From positions 1,240,001 to 1,304,000 of the forward strand of contig NZ_NEVJ01000003.1 in NCBI RefSeq assembly GCF_002261425.1: 64,000 bases of DNA, in the 5' to 3' direction. Shown here one piece after another: positions 31,287 to 39,569 of the stretch; the first letter of the stretch is position 1; each line of letters opens with the position of its first letter. Under the pieces are notes generated by a model. That model had not been told where the DNA came from, ran no database searches, and saw nothing but the letters and a program-made list of their open reading frames with translations. This DNA comes from Bordetella genomosp. 9 (GTDB lineage: Bacteria; Pseudomonadota; Gammaproteobacteria; Burkholderiales; Burkholderiaceae_B). Both the position numbers and the translations under genes were made by a program.

Positions 31287-32483
31287 ATGCTCGATCTCGC
31301 CCGCAAACGTATCGTCCTAGGCATGTCGGGTGGCATCGCCTGCTACAAGATCGCCGAGCTGGTGCGCCGCCTGACGGAACAGGGCGCCGCCATCGACGTG
31401 GTCATGACCGACGCGGCCACGCATTTCATTACCCCCGTCACCATGCAGGCCTTGTCCGGCCGGCCCGTCTATGTCAGCGAATGGGACGCGCGCATGGACA
31501 ACAACATGGCGCACATCAACCTGACGCGCGGCGCCGACGCCGTGCTGGTGGCGCCGGCCAGCGCCGATTTCATCGCCAAGCTGGCCCATGGCATGGCCAA
31601 CGACCTGCTGTCCACGCTGTGCCTGGCGCGCGGCTGTCCGCTGCTGATCGTCCCCGCGATGAACCGCGAAATGTGGGCCAACCGCGCCACGCAGCGCAAC
31701 GCCCGGCAGTTGCGCGAAGACGGTATCGAAATCCTGGGACCTGCCGCGGGCGACCAGGCCTGCGGGGAAATCGGCGACGGCCGCATGCTGGAACCGCATG
31801 AAATCCTGGCCGACGTCATCGCCTTCTTCCAGCCCAAGACGCTGGCGGGCAAGCATGTACTGGTGACCGCCGGCCCCACCGTCGAGCCCATCGACCCGGT
31901 GCGCGTGATCAGCAATCGTTCGTCGGGCAAGACCGGCTATGCCATCGCCCGCGCCGCGCGCGAGGCTGGCGCCCGCGTCACCCTGGTGTCGGGACCGACG
32001 TCACTGCCCGCGCCACGCGGGGTGGACGTCCATCCCGTACAGACCGCGCGGCAGATGCACGCGGCCGTCATGGCCCAAGCGCATCATGCGGACGTGTTCA
32101 TCGCGGTGGCCGCGGTCGCCGACTGGCACGTGAAAAACGCCAGCGACCAGAAGCTGAAGAAAAACGACACGGGCGGCGGCGCGCCGTCGCTCGAATTCGA
32201 ACCGAATCCCGACATCCTGGCCGACGTCGCCGCCTTGGCCGACGGCCCCTGGTGCGTGGGTTTCGCGGCGGAAACCCAGGATCTGGAACGCCATGCGGAG
32301 GCCAAGCGCCTGCGCAAGGGTATCCCGCTGCTGGTCGGCAACCTGGCGCATCGCGTGATGGACCTGGACGACACCGAGCTCGTGCTGTTCGACGATAAAG
32401 GCGCCCATCCCCTGCCCCCCGCCGCCAAGCTGGATGCCGCCCGGCGTCTCATCGCCGAAATCGCGGCCCGCCTGCCGGGCTGA
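31287..32483 (+). CDS. coaBC: Phosphopantothenoylcysteine decarboxylase / synthetase
   Basis: Fusion enzyme of coenzyme A synthesis: the CoaB half joins 4'-phosphopantothenate and cysteine with CTP, and the CoaC half decarboxylates the product with FMN. It is 398 aa. The CoaC half carries the PAMNREMW substrate clamp and reactive Cys159 (ACGEIGDGRM). The CoaB half carries AGPTVEPIDPVR and SNRSSGKTGYAIA. The ATG at 31287 gives MLDLARKRIVLG; an upstream start at 31242 is less likely. Related genomes place coaBC next to dut, but here three extra genes lie between them. Confidence 0.96.
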   Translation: MLDLARKRIVLGMSGGIACYKIAELVRRLTEQGAAIDVVMTDAATHFITPVTMQALSGRPVYVSEWDARMDNNMAHINLTRGADAVLVAPASADFIAKLAHGMANDLLSTLCLARGCPLLIVPAMNREMWANRATQRNARQLREDGIEILGPAAGDQACGEIGDGRMLEPHEILADVIAFFQPKTLAGKHVLVTAGPTVEPIDPVRVISNRSSGKTGYAIARAAREAGARVTLVSGPTSLPAPRGVDVHPVQTARQMHAAVMAQAHHADVFIAVAAVADWHVKNASDQKLKKNDTGGGAPSLEFEPNPDILADVAALADGPWCVGFAAETQDLERHAEAKRLRKGIPLLVGNLAHRVMDLDDTELVLFDDKGAHPLPPAAKLDAARRLIAEIAARLPG

Positions 32484-32495
32484 CCCGGCGGCCGG

Positions 32496-33536
32496 TCATT
32501 CCGGCTGGACCGTCCGGCGCGCCCAGGCATCCAGCGGCAAGGGGGGATGAGGCTCGACGATGCGGGCCAGGATCTGCCGCAGTTCCGGCCAACCGCCCCG
32601 ACTGCTCGGCCAACGGCTGGGCAGCACCGCGCGCCAGCCGGATTGCGGCGCCCCCTGCGCCATGACGAAACGAAAGGTGTAATACCCCGGCATGCCCATG
32701 CGCAGGTCCGTGACCACCAGGTTTCCGCCGATCGCGTCGTAGCGCAGCCATCCGTCGGTGAACCACTCCAGCCTGGCCAGCAAGGGGTCCGCCGGCACTT
32801 CGCGGCGCAAGCCCAGGTTGAGCGGCTGGCGCAGTTGCTCCGGCTCGCCACGATCGAAGACGCTGGTCACGGTTTCGTAGTACGTGTCGGCCGGGCCGCG
32901 GGCGATGACTCGCCACAGCAGGCTGTTCAGGGGCATGGGCGCGGAAAACAGTTCGGAGGCCTGCTCGCCTCGCGCCGCCAGGGCGGTGCGGACATGCTGC
33001 TCGACCAGGGTTTTCGCGGCCAGCGTCCACGCCAGGTAGGCGGCGGCGAATCCCAGCGCCCCGCCCCGCAGGCGACTGATACGTTCGCCCCAGGCCAGGT
33101 TCGCCAGGAAGGCGATCAGCAGGGGGAGCGTGAAAACCGGGTCGATGATGAAGATGCTGGAAATGCTGACCGGTTGCAGCGGCAGGGGCCAGAACAGCTG
33201 GGTCCCGTAGGTCGTCATGGCATCCAGCAGCGGATGCGTGATCAGTACCAGCCATAAGGTCAGGAAGAGACGCCCCGCGCTGTACGGCGCGTCCGGCCAG
33301 CGGCGTCGCACCAGCCAGGCGAGCACGCCCGCCAAGGCGGTCAACACGAAGACGGAATGGGAAAATCCCCGGTGGTACGTCATCAGCGAAACGGGATCGG
33401 GGTACGGCACGAAGACGTCCAGGTCCGGCAAGGTCGCCAGCACCGCGCCATACAGCAGCGCCTTGCGCCCCTGGACGCGGCCCAGCAGCGCGGCCTGGAT
33501 ACTGCCCCCCATTACGACGTGCGTCAGTGAATCCAT
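32496..33536 (-). CDS. DUF457/YdjM-type membrane-bound putative metal-dependent hydrolase
   Basis: The 346-aa protein begins with MDSLTHVVMGG and has the conserved metal-type residues of this family: an N-terminal His, LPDLDVF, and HRGFSHS near residue 57. Four to five hydrophobic segments (about residues 25-40, 60-80, 88-105, 130-150, 160-175) make it an inner-membrane protein. The C-terminal 170 residues are soluble. No activity is proven for the family, so hydrolase is a label by homology. It is on the opposite strand to its neighbours and ends 12 bases from the coaBC stop. Confidence 0.8.
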   Translation of the reverse strand: MDSLTHVVMGGSIQAALLGRVQGRKALLYGAVLATLPDLDVFVPYPDPVSLMTYHRGFSHSVFVLTALAGVLAWLVRRRWPDAPYSAGRLFLTLWLVLITHPLLDAMTTYGTQLFWPLPLQPVSISSIFIIDPVFTLPLLIAFLANLAWGERISRLRGGALGFAAAYLAWTLAAKTLVEQHVRTALAARGEQASELFSAPMPLNSLLWRVIARGPADTYYETVTSVFDRGEPEQLRQPLNLGLRREVPADPLLARLEWFTDGWLRYDAIGGNLVVTDLRMGMPGYYTFRFVMAQGAPQSGWRAVLPSRWPSSRGGWPELRQILARIVEPHPPLPLDAWARRTVQPE

Positions 33537-33630
33537 GCTTGCTTGTCATTCCTTTGGATGGACGCCGGCGCCGCCCCACGCGGTCACTCATGCACAAGGT
33601 AAGATACCGCATCCAAATGGCGGGGCGCGC

Positions 33631-34272
33631 ATGGACCAATTCGTCGACCATATTCGAAGCTTCATCGAGACCAACCAGGAATGGGCGGGACCGGTCACGG
33701 CCTTGCTGACCATGGCGGAATCGGTGGTCATCCTGGGCCTGTTCGTACCCGCCACGGCGCTGATGCTGATCACCGGCGGACTGGTCGGCAGCGGTTCGCT
33801 GGATGGCGCCACCATCCTGATCTGGGGTATCGCGGGCGCCATCGTCGGCGATGCCTTCTCGTATTGGCTGGGACGCGGCGTGGGCCCGCGCGTCTTGCGC
33901 CGCTGGCCGCTCAGCAACCATCGGCCCGCCGTGGCGCGCGCCAGGCTGTTTTTCTCGCGCTACGGTTTTGCGTCGGTGCTGGCCGGCCGTTTCATGGGCC
34001 CCATACGCAGCACCATTCCCACCGTCGCGGGCGTCATGGGCATGAGCCACGCCCGGTTCCAGACGGCCAACATCCTGTCCGCCGCGCTGTGGGTGCCTGC
34101 CATGCTGGCGCCCGGCTACCTGACGATGCGCAACGTCGATGACATGTCGGGCGCCAGTCACATCGGCATGGCGATCGGCACCGGCATCTCGATCCTGCTG
34201 GGCGTCTGGCTGCTGTGCATGGTGCTGCGCAAGCGTCGCGTGCCGGCCGCGGGACGCCGGGCGCGCCGTTAG
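33631..34272 (+). CDS. DedA-family membrane protein (SNARE-associated/VTT domain)
   Basis: Inner-membrane protein of 213 aa. DedA proteins are implicated in lipid-carrier flipping and proton-motive-force homeostasis. Features seen are the ESVVILGLFVPATALM stretch, a central re-entrant region, and the family motif FSRYGFASVLAGRFMGPIRS with its key Arg residues, then GMSHARF. The ATG at 33631 precedes a natural N-terminus. It is followed 8 bases later by the next gene, so they are likely co-transcribed. Confidence 0.9.
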   Translation: MDQFVDHIRSFIETNQEWAGPVTALLTMAESVVILGLFVPATALMLITGGLVGSGSLDGATILIWGIAGAIVGDAFSYWLGRGVGPRVLRRWPLSNHRPAVARARLFFSRYGFASVLAGRFMGPIRSTIPTVAGVMGMSHARFQTANILSAALWVPAMLAPGYLTMRNVDDMSGASHIGMAIGTGISILLGVWLLCMVLRKRRVPAAGRRARR

Positions 34273-34280
34273 GAGCTCGC

Positions 34281-34880
34281 ATGGCGATCGATGGCGAGCC
34301 CAAGGACGGCGACTACGTTCGCTATGTCGAACAGCTGATCAACCGCGGCCAGGCGGCGCCCGGCCAGGTGGTGGCGAAGGCGCGCGATGCCTTGTCCGGC
34401 GCGGCGACCGCGCGCGGCGCCCGGTCCGCGCCGGGAATGGCGCCGTCGCCCGGCGAAGTCGTCGGCAAGACCCGCCCCACCCGGCAGGAAGCGGTGAAAC
34501 TGGATACGCAGTGGGGCCGTGAACCTGCCGCCGCGCCCGCGGGCGCGCCGTCGGCCGCCGTGCCCCCCATGCCCCCGGCTGGCGCCGCGCAGGCGCGCAA
34601 TGCCACGCTGGCGACGCGCGCCTCCACGCGCCGCGGCGCGTTCGCCGTGACCATCGTCGCGCTGGCGATTGCATGGCAGGCGGTGCGCATGCTGTTCGAG
34701 GCCCTGCGCCGACCGGGATTCGACCCGCATGAACTGGTGCCCGTCGCTTTCCTGGCCATCTTCGCCGGCCTGCTCTGGCGCGCGGCGCGCAGCCAGCGCA
34801 AACGCGCCGGCCAACCGCTGGCGTCCCTGCCGCCGCTGACCACGATCTCCAAGAACGGCCCGGGCAATACGGGCCGCTGA
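34281..34880 (+). CDS. Unknown membrane protein with long Ala/Pro-rich N-terminal region
   Basis: I do not recognise this 199-aa protein. Residues 1-105 are hydrophilic and rich in Ala, Pro and Gly, which suggests disorder. Two hydrophobic segments follow (about 120-138 and 150-167), then a basic tail with a run of Arg/Lys. AGGAG sits 6 bases ahead of the ATG, so translation is well supported. It lies 8 bases after the DedA gene and may be its partner. Confidence 0.72.
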   Translation: MAIDGEPKDGDYVRYVEQLINRGQAAPGQVVAKARDALSGAATARGARSAPGMAPSPGEVVGKTRPTRQEAVKLDTQWGREPAAAPAGAPSAAVPPMPPAGAAQARNATLATRASTRRGAFAVTIVALAIAWQAVRMLFEALRRPGFDPHELVPVAFLAIFAGLLWRAARSQRKRAGQPLASLPPLTTISKNGPGNTGR

Positions 34881-34932
34881 TCCCCCTGCCGCCGCCGCGC
34901 GCGAACGGCACTGTCTTTCTGCATCCTACTCA

Positions 34933-35382
34933 ATGAAATCCGTCGCCCTGAAAATCCTCGATGAACGCATGCGTGAATTCCTGCCCGCCTACGCCACGCC
35001 CGGCGCGGCCGGACTGGACCTGCGCGCCTGCCTGGAAAGCCCGCTGACACTGGAGCCCGGCGCGACCGCGCTGGTGCCGACCGGGCTGGCCATCCATATC
35101 GGCGATCCGGGCTATGCGGCGATGATCCTGCCGCGCTCCGGACTGGGCCACAAGAACGGGATCGTGCTGGGCAATCTGGTGGGCCTGATCGACTCCGATT
35201 ACCAGGGCCAACTGATGGTGTCCACCTGGAATCGAGGCGGCACGGTATTCACCTTGCAACCGATGGATCGGCTGGCGCAGATGGTGATCGTGCCCGTGGC
35301 GCAGGTCGCGTTCGACGTCGTGGAAGATTTCCAGGCCTCCGACCGCGGCGCCGGCGGCTTCGGCAGCACGGGGCGCGGCTAG
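34933..35382 (+). CDS. dut: Deoxyuridine 5'-triphosphate nucleotidohydrolase (dUTPase)
   Basis: Trimeric enzyme that turns dUTP into dUMP and so keeps uracil out of DNA. The 149-aa product shows all five dUTPase motifs, including AAGLDL, PRSGLG, the catalytic GLIDSDYQG, and the C-terminal P-loop-like GGFGSTGRG. It begins 52 bases after the unknown membrane protein and ends 14 bases from the convergent oxidoreductase gene. Confidence 0.98.
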   Translation: MKSVALKILDERMREFLPAYATPGAAGLDLRACLESPLTLEPGATALVPTGLAIHIGDPGYAAMILPRSGLGHKNGIVLGNLVGLIDSDYQGQLMVSTWNRGGTVFTLQPMDRLAQMVIVPVAQVAFDVVEDFQASDRGAGGFGSTGRG

Positions 35383-35396
35383 CGCGCCCGCTACCG

Positions 35397-36509
35397 TTAT
35401 CGCTGGCCGAAGTTGGCGTCGACGAACAGGTCTTTCAACTCGCGCGGCTGGGAACGCCAGTATTGCCTGGGCGCATGCACATGCTGTCCCAGCTCCGCGG
35501 CGGCGTGCCAGGGCCAGCGGGGGTTGTAAAGCATGCCCCTGGCCAGCGACACCATATCCGCCTGGCCCTGCTCGATGATCTCGTTCGCCTGCTCCGGCTC
35601 GGTGATCAAGCCCACGGCCATGGTGGGCAGGCCGGTCTCGCGCTTGACGCGTTCGGCGAAGGGCACCTGGTAGCCCGGCCCCAGCGCGATCTTCTGGGCC
35701 GGCGACATGCCGCCGGACGACACATCGATATAGTCACAGCCGCGCGCCTTCAAGGCCTGCGCGAACGCAACCGTCTGTTCGATATCCCATCCGCCATCGA
35801 CCCAATCGGTGGCCGACACGCGCACTCCGACGGGCTTGTCGGCGCTGAAGGCCTGGCGCACCACGTCATAGACCTCCAGCGGGAAGCGCATGCGGTTTTC
35901 CAGGCTGCCGCCGTATTCGTCGGTCCGATGGTTCGCGAGCGGCGACAGGAACTGGTGCAGCAGGTAGCCGTGCGCGGCATGGAGTTGGACCGTGTCGAAC
36001 CCCAGCCGGTCGGCGCGGCGCGCAGCCTGGGCGAAGGCGTCCTTGACCCGCTGCAAACCGGCGCGATCCAGGGCATGGGGCGGCTCTTCGCCGTCCTTGT
36101 AGGCCACCGCGGAAGGCGCATCGCATATCCATCCGCCCTGCGAGGACGGGACCTGGTTGCCGCCCTCCCACGGAACGTGGCTGGAAGCCTTGCGGCCGGC
36201 GTGCGCCAACTGCATCCCCATGTGGATGGTCGAATAGCGGCGTATGGCGTTCATGACCTTGGCGATGGACGCCTCGGTCTCGTCATCCCACAACCCCAGG
36301 TCCGCGGCGGTGATGCGGCCGCCCGGTTCCACCGCGGTGGCTTCGGTGAACAGCAGCCCGGCGCCCGATAAGGCCAGATGGCCCAGGTGGATCATGTGCC
36401 AGTCCGTCGCCCTGCCGTTATCAGCCGAGTATTCGCACATGGGGGCGATGACGATACGGTTCGCGAGCTGAAGCCGTCCCAGCGAGACGGGCGAAAAAAG
36501 CGTGGTCAT
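35397..36509 (-). CDS. namA: NADH:flavin oxidoreductase, YqjM/NamA-type Old Yellow Enzyme
   Basis: FMN-dependent ene-reductase of 370 aa in the thermophilic-like OYE class. Recognisable parts are the N-terminal TLFSPVSLGRLQLANRIV, the active-site Cys in PMCEYSA, the LAHAGRKAS motif with its FMN-contacting residues, HAAHGYLLHQFLSP with the substrate-binding His pair, and GGSLENRMRF. The physiological substrate is unknown. The start at 36509 is divergent from mntH across 222 bases. Confidence 0.88.
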   Translation of the reverse strand: MTTLFSPVSLGRLQLANRIVIAPMCEYSADNGRATDWHMIHLGHLALSGAGLLFTEATAVEPGGRITAADLGLWDDETEASIAKVMNAIRRYSTIHMGMQLAHAGRKASSHVPWEGGNQVPSSQGGWICDAPSAVAYKDGEEPPHALDRAGLQRVKDAFAQAARRADRLGFDTVQLHAAHGYLLHQFLSPLANHRTDEYGGSLENRMRFPLEVYDVVRQAFSADKPVGVRVSATDWVDGGWDIEQTVAFAQALKARGCDYIDVSSGGMSPAQKIALGPGYQVPFAERVKRETGLPTMAVGLITEPEQANEIIEQGQADMVSLARGMLYNPRWPWHAAAELGQHVHAPRQYWRSQPRELKDLFVDANFGQR

Positions 36510-36609
36510 GCGGGCTCCAAGCGGAAAGTATCCAGCCGTTATACCGCACGGTTTCCGGTGATCGCCTGAAACCCCTACAGCGGTCCCGGTGGGTCGGGCA
36601 TAACTTCTG

Positions 36610-36655
36610 CGTTAGCCCCGATCATCGGGTCGCCATCGATAGGCAATCGCTAACG
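36610..36655. repeat. Nested inverted-repeat element upstream of mntH
   Basis: CGTTAGC (36610-36616) pairs perfectly with GCTAACG (36649-36655). Inside lie a second perfect hairpin, CCCGA-TCA-TCGGG (36617-36629), and a weaker GCC/GGC stem around an ATCGAT core (36632-36644). The whole 46-base block folds as a small branched structure. It lies between namA and mntH, upstream of the likely mntH promoter. It has no T-tract, so it is not a normal terminator. Confidence 0.55.
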
Positions 36656-36675
36656 GAGCTCTAGTATCAATTTAT

Positions 36676-36717
36676 TTGACCAGCAGGCCGGCAGTCTCGA
36701 CAATAAGAACCATTCTC
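36676..36717 (+). promoter_or_regulatory. Predicted mntH promoter with overlapping Fur-like box
   Basis: TTGACC (36676-36681) and GACAAT (36699-36704) are 17 bases apart. A 19-base stretch starting at the -10 (36699-36717) agrees with the Fur consensus GATAATGATAATCATTATC at 14 of 19 positions. A repressor there would block the promoter. AAAGGA lies just before the mntH ATG. An MntR-type site is the main alternative. Confidence 0.55.
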
Positions 36718-36731
36718 AGAAAGGAAATACC

Positions 36732-38024
36732 ATGACGGAGCTGATTTACGCGATTGCGGGTGGCAAGGCTGCCCTGCAGCAAGGCGGCAAGGTGCCGGCC
36801 GGGCTGCGGCGCCTGGTCGGCTCCGGGCTGCTGGTTGCCGTGGGCTATATCGACCCGGGCAATTGGGCCACGGATATCGCGGGCGGCAGCCGCTACGGCT
36901 ATCACCTGCTGATGGTCGTATTCATGGCGGCTTTCCTGGCCCTGGGTTTCCAGATTCTCGTGTCGCGGCTGGCGCTGGCCACCGGCCAGGACCTGGCCGC
37001 GCTGACCGTGCGCCACCTGCCCCGGCCGCTGGCGCGAGCCGCCTGGCTGGCCGGCGAAGCCGCCATCCTGGCGACGGCGCTGGCCGAACTGATCGGCGGC
37101 GCCATCGCATTGCGTCTGCTCCTGGGCGTCCCGCTGATGGCAGGCGTCGCCATGACGGGCGCGGGCACCTACGCGGTGCTGCTGTTCGCCCGCAACAACG
37201 CCGAACGCCATGAGCGGATCATCGCCATCCTGCTGGCCATCGTGTCCGTGTCCTTCGTATATCTGCTCTTCCGCGCCAATCCGGAATGGACGGCCGTTGC
37301 CCAAGGGGCTGCGCAACCGGGTAACGCCCTGCGCTCGCCGGAAGGCTTCCTGATCGCCCTGGGCATCGTGGGCGCCACACTGATGCCGCACAACCTGTAT
37401 CTGCATTCGGGCGAACTGGCCGAACGCGGCCGCGACCTGCCGTCCGCGCTGCGCGGCGCGGCGATGCGCGTCGCCCGCAGCGACACCGTGCTCTCGCTGG
37501 GCATCGCGACCCTGATCAACGCGGCCATCATGATCGTCGCCGCGGCGTCCTTGTCCGGAAACGGCCTTGAAGTGACCAGCCTGGACCAGGCCCATGCCGT
37601 GATCGGCAAAACCTTGGGCGTCGGCGCCGCGATCGTGTTCGCCGTCGCGTTGTATGCGGCGGGCCAAAGCTCGACGATCACCGGCGTGCTGGCGGGCAAG
37701 GTGCTGTCCAACGGCTTCAGCACCGGCGGCTGGTCGGACCGCAAGCGGGCCCTGGTCACCCGGGCCATCGCCGGAACCGCGGCGCTGGGCATGCTCGCCT
37801 ACACCGGCGGACAGAACCCCGACCAGTTGCTGGTGATCAGCCAGGTGATATTGAGCCTGGCCCTGCCCTTCGCGCTGGTGCCCCTGGTCATGCTGGCCGT
37901 GCGGCGCGACGTGATGGGAGCGTACGTCCTGCGCGGCGTCTGGTGCGTGCTGGCGGTGACCGCAACCGCCGCGATCATTGCGCTGGACGGCTACCTGCTG
38001 GTGATCCAGGCGGTGCAGGGCTGA
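36732..38024 (+). CDS. mntH: Nramp-family divalent metal (Mn2+/Fe2+) : H+ symporter
   Basis: Inner-membrane importer of manganese and possibly ferrous iron. The 430-aa protein has about 11 membrane segments. The two metal-site motifs of the family are present: DPGN at 41-44 in the first helix and MPHN at 218-221 in the sixth. The start is supported by a good Shine-Dalgarno sequence. A promoter with an overlapping Fur-like box precedes it, in line with metal repression of this family in other bacteria. The motif MPHNLYLHS is the classical bacterial MntH form. Confidence 0.95.
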   Translation: MTELIYAIAGGKAALQQGGKVPAGLRRLVGSGLLVAVGYIDPGNWATDIAGGSRYGYHLLMVVFMAAFLALGFQILVSRLALATGQDLAALTVRHLPRPLARAAWLAGEAAILATALAELIGGAIALRLLLGVPLMAGVAMTGAGTYAVLLFARNNAERHERIIAILLAIVSVSFVYLLFRANPEWTAVAQGAAQPGNALRSPEGFLIALGIVGATLMPHNLYLHSGELAERGRDLPSALRGAAMRVARSDTVLSLGIATLINAAIMIVAAASLSGNGLEVTSLDQAHAVIGKTLGVGAAIVFAVALYAAGQSSTITGVLAGKVLSNGFSTGGWSDRKRALVTRAIAGTAALGMLAYTGGQNPDQLLVISQVILSLALPFALVPLVMLAVRRDVMGAYVLRGVWCVLAVTATAAIIALDGYLLVIQAVQG

Positions 38025-38025
38025 T

Positions 38026-38045
38026 GCCGCGCCCGCCGGCGCGGC
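38026..38045. terminator. GC-only hairpin between convergent mntH and livF
   Basis: GCCGCGC (38026-38032) pairs with GCGCGGC (38039-38045) around CCGCCG, directly after the mntH stop. There is no T-tract, so termination is possible but not shown. Confidence 0.3.
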
Positions 38046-38055
38046 GGCCCTGGCG

Positions 38056-38787
38056 TCAGGCGTTTTCCAGCTCGCCCAGATATGCCGCGCGCACCTTGGG
38101 ATCGTTCAGCAGCGATCGCGCGGCGCCGGACAGCGTCAGCTCTCCCGACTCCATGACGTAGCCCCGCTGGCTGTATTCCAGGGCCAGCCGGGCATTCTGC
38201 TCGATGAGCAGGATCGTCACGCCTTCGGCGGCAATGGCGGAAACGACTTCGAACACCTTTTCGACCATGAGCGGCGCCAGTCCCATGGACGGTTCGTCCA
38301 GCAGCAGCAGCTTGGGACGGGCGATCATGGCTCGTCCCATGGCGACCATCTGCTGCTCGCCACCCGACAAGGTGCCGGCGGCCTGCTTGCGCCTTTCGGC
38401 CAAGCGCGGGAATTGCTCGAATACCCGATCGAGGTCGGCACGCACGCCGGCGGCGTCGCGGCGCACGTACGCCCCCATCGCCAGGTTTTCCTCTATGGTC
38501 AACTGGCCGAAAATGCCGCGGCCTTCGGGCACCATCACCAGGCCTTCGCGCACCAGTTCGTGGGAACGTCGTCCCTGGATCGGCGCCCCTTGATACAACA
38601 CCTGTCCGCCGGCCACCGGTATCAAGCCGCAGATGGCGCGCAAGGTCGAGCTCTTGCCCGCGCCATTCGCGCCGATCAGGCAGACGAGTTCGCCTGGATT
38701 CACCACCAGGTTGACGCCGCGTACCGCTCGGATACCGCCGTAGGCCACCTGCAGGTCACGGAGTTCCAGCAAAGGAGTCTGGGTCAT
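38056..38787 (-). CDS. livF: Branched-chain amino acid ABC transporter ATP-binding protein LivF
   Basis: ATPase subunit of the HAAT-type importer encoded by the next genes. It is 243 aa with Walker A GANGAGKS, the signature LSGGEQQM, Walker B LLLLDEPSMGLAP, and the LivF-typical MVPEGRGIF. The ATG at 38787 overlaps the livG stop (ATGA). Longer frames upstream run into livG and lack homology. Last gene of the operon. Confidence 0.95.
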   Translation of the reverse strand: MTQTPLLELRDLQVAYGGIRAVRGVNLVVNPGELVCLIGANGAGKSSTLRAICGLIPVAGGQVLYQGAPIQGRRSHELVREGLVMVPEGRGIFGQLTIEENLAMGAYVRRDAAGVRADLDRVFEQFPRLAERRKQAAGTLSGGEQQMVAMGRAMIARPKLLLLDEPSMGLAPLMVEKVFEVVSAIAAEGVTILLIEQNARLALEYSQRGYVMESGELTLSGAARSLLNDPKVRAAYLGELENA

Positions 38788-39569
38788 GCCGCCGCCTCCT
38801 GCGCCGCGCCGACGCCGAGGTAGGCCTCGATCACTTTGGGATTGCGCTGGACGTCGGCCGGTTTGTCCATCGCCAGGACTTTCCCATACTCCAGGACCAG
38901 TACCCGATCGCACAGCCCCATCACCAGTTTCATATCGTGTTCTATCAACAGCACGGTTACGCCATCGGCGCGGATCTTTTCGATGAGCCGGCGCAGCACG
39001 ACGGTTTCCGAAGCGTTCATGCCGGCCGCGGGTTCATCCAGGGCCAGCAGCCGGGGTTCCGTGGCAAGCGCGCGGGCGATCTCCAGACGGCGCTGGTCGC
39101 CGTAGGACAGCGATTTGGCGATGTCGTTGGCGCGCGCCGCGATGCCGGTGTATTCCAGCAACGCGTGGGCACGCGCTTCGATATCGGCTTCTTCACGCCG
39201 CGTGCGACGATTGCGCAGCACGGCGCCGAGCAGACCGGCGCGGGTCCGCACGTGGCGGCCGATCATGACGTTTTCCAGCGCCGTCAGGTTCGCGAAGAGG
39301 CGTATGTTCTGGAACGTGCGCGCCAGGCCCAGCGCGGCGATCTCATGCGGTTTCGCGCCCACCAGGTTTTCGCCGGCGAATACACACTGCCCGTCTTCCG
39401 GCACGTACAGGCCCGTCAGCACATTGAACAAGGTCGTCTTGCCGGCGCCGTTGGGGCCGATCAAGCCGTAGATCTCTCCACTGAGGATATCGAAGCTGAC
39501 GTCCGACAGCGCCTGCAGCCCGCCAAAGCGCTTGCCCAATCCGCGGGCTTCCAGCAAGGTTGCATTCAT
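38784..39569 (-). CDS. livG: Branched-chain amino acid ABC transporter ATP-binding protein LivG
   Basis: Second ATPase of the importer. It is 261 aa with Walker A GPNGAGKTT, the signature SYGDQRRLE and Walker B LLALDEPAAGMN. The LivG-specific insert after the Q-loop (ARTFQNIRLF and the following helical stretch) separates it from LivF. It overlaps livM and livF by 4 bases on each side. Confidence 0.95.
   Translation of the reverse strand: MNATLLEARGLGKRFGGLQALSDVSFDILSGEIYGLIGPNGAGKTTLFNVLTGLYVPEDGQCVFAGENLVGAKPHEIAALGLARTFQNIRLFANLTALENVMIGRHVRTRAGLLGAVLRNRRTRREEADIEARAHALLEYTGIAARANDIAKSLSYGDQRRLEIARALATEPRLLALDEPAAGMNASETVVLRRLIEKIRADGVTVLLIEHDMKLVMGLCDRVLVLEYGKVLAMDKPADVQRNPKVIEAYLGVGAAQEAAA

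Noticed and set aside
36540..36731. yybP-ykoY manganese riboswitch before mntH
   Set aside because: The conserved core motifs are absent, and the predicted promoter leaves a leader of only about 20 bases.
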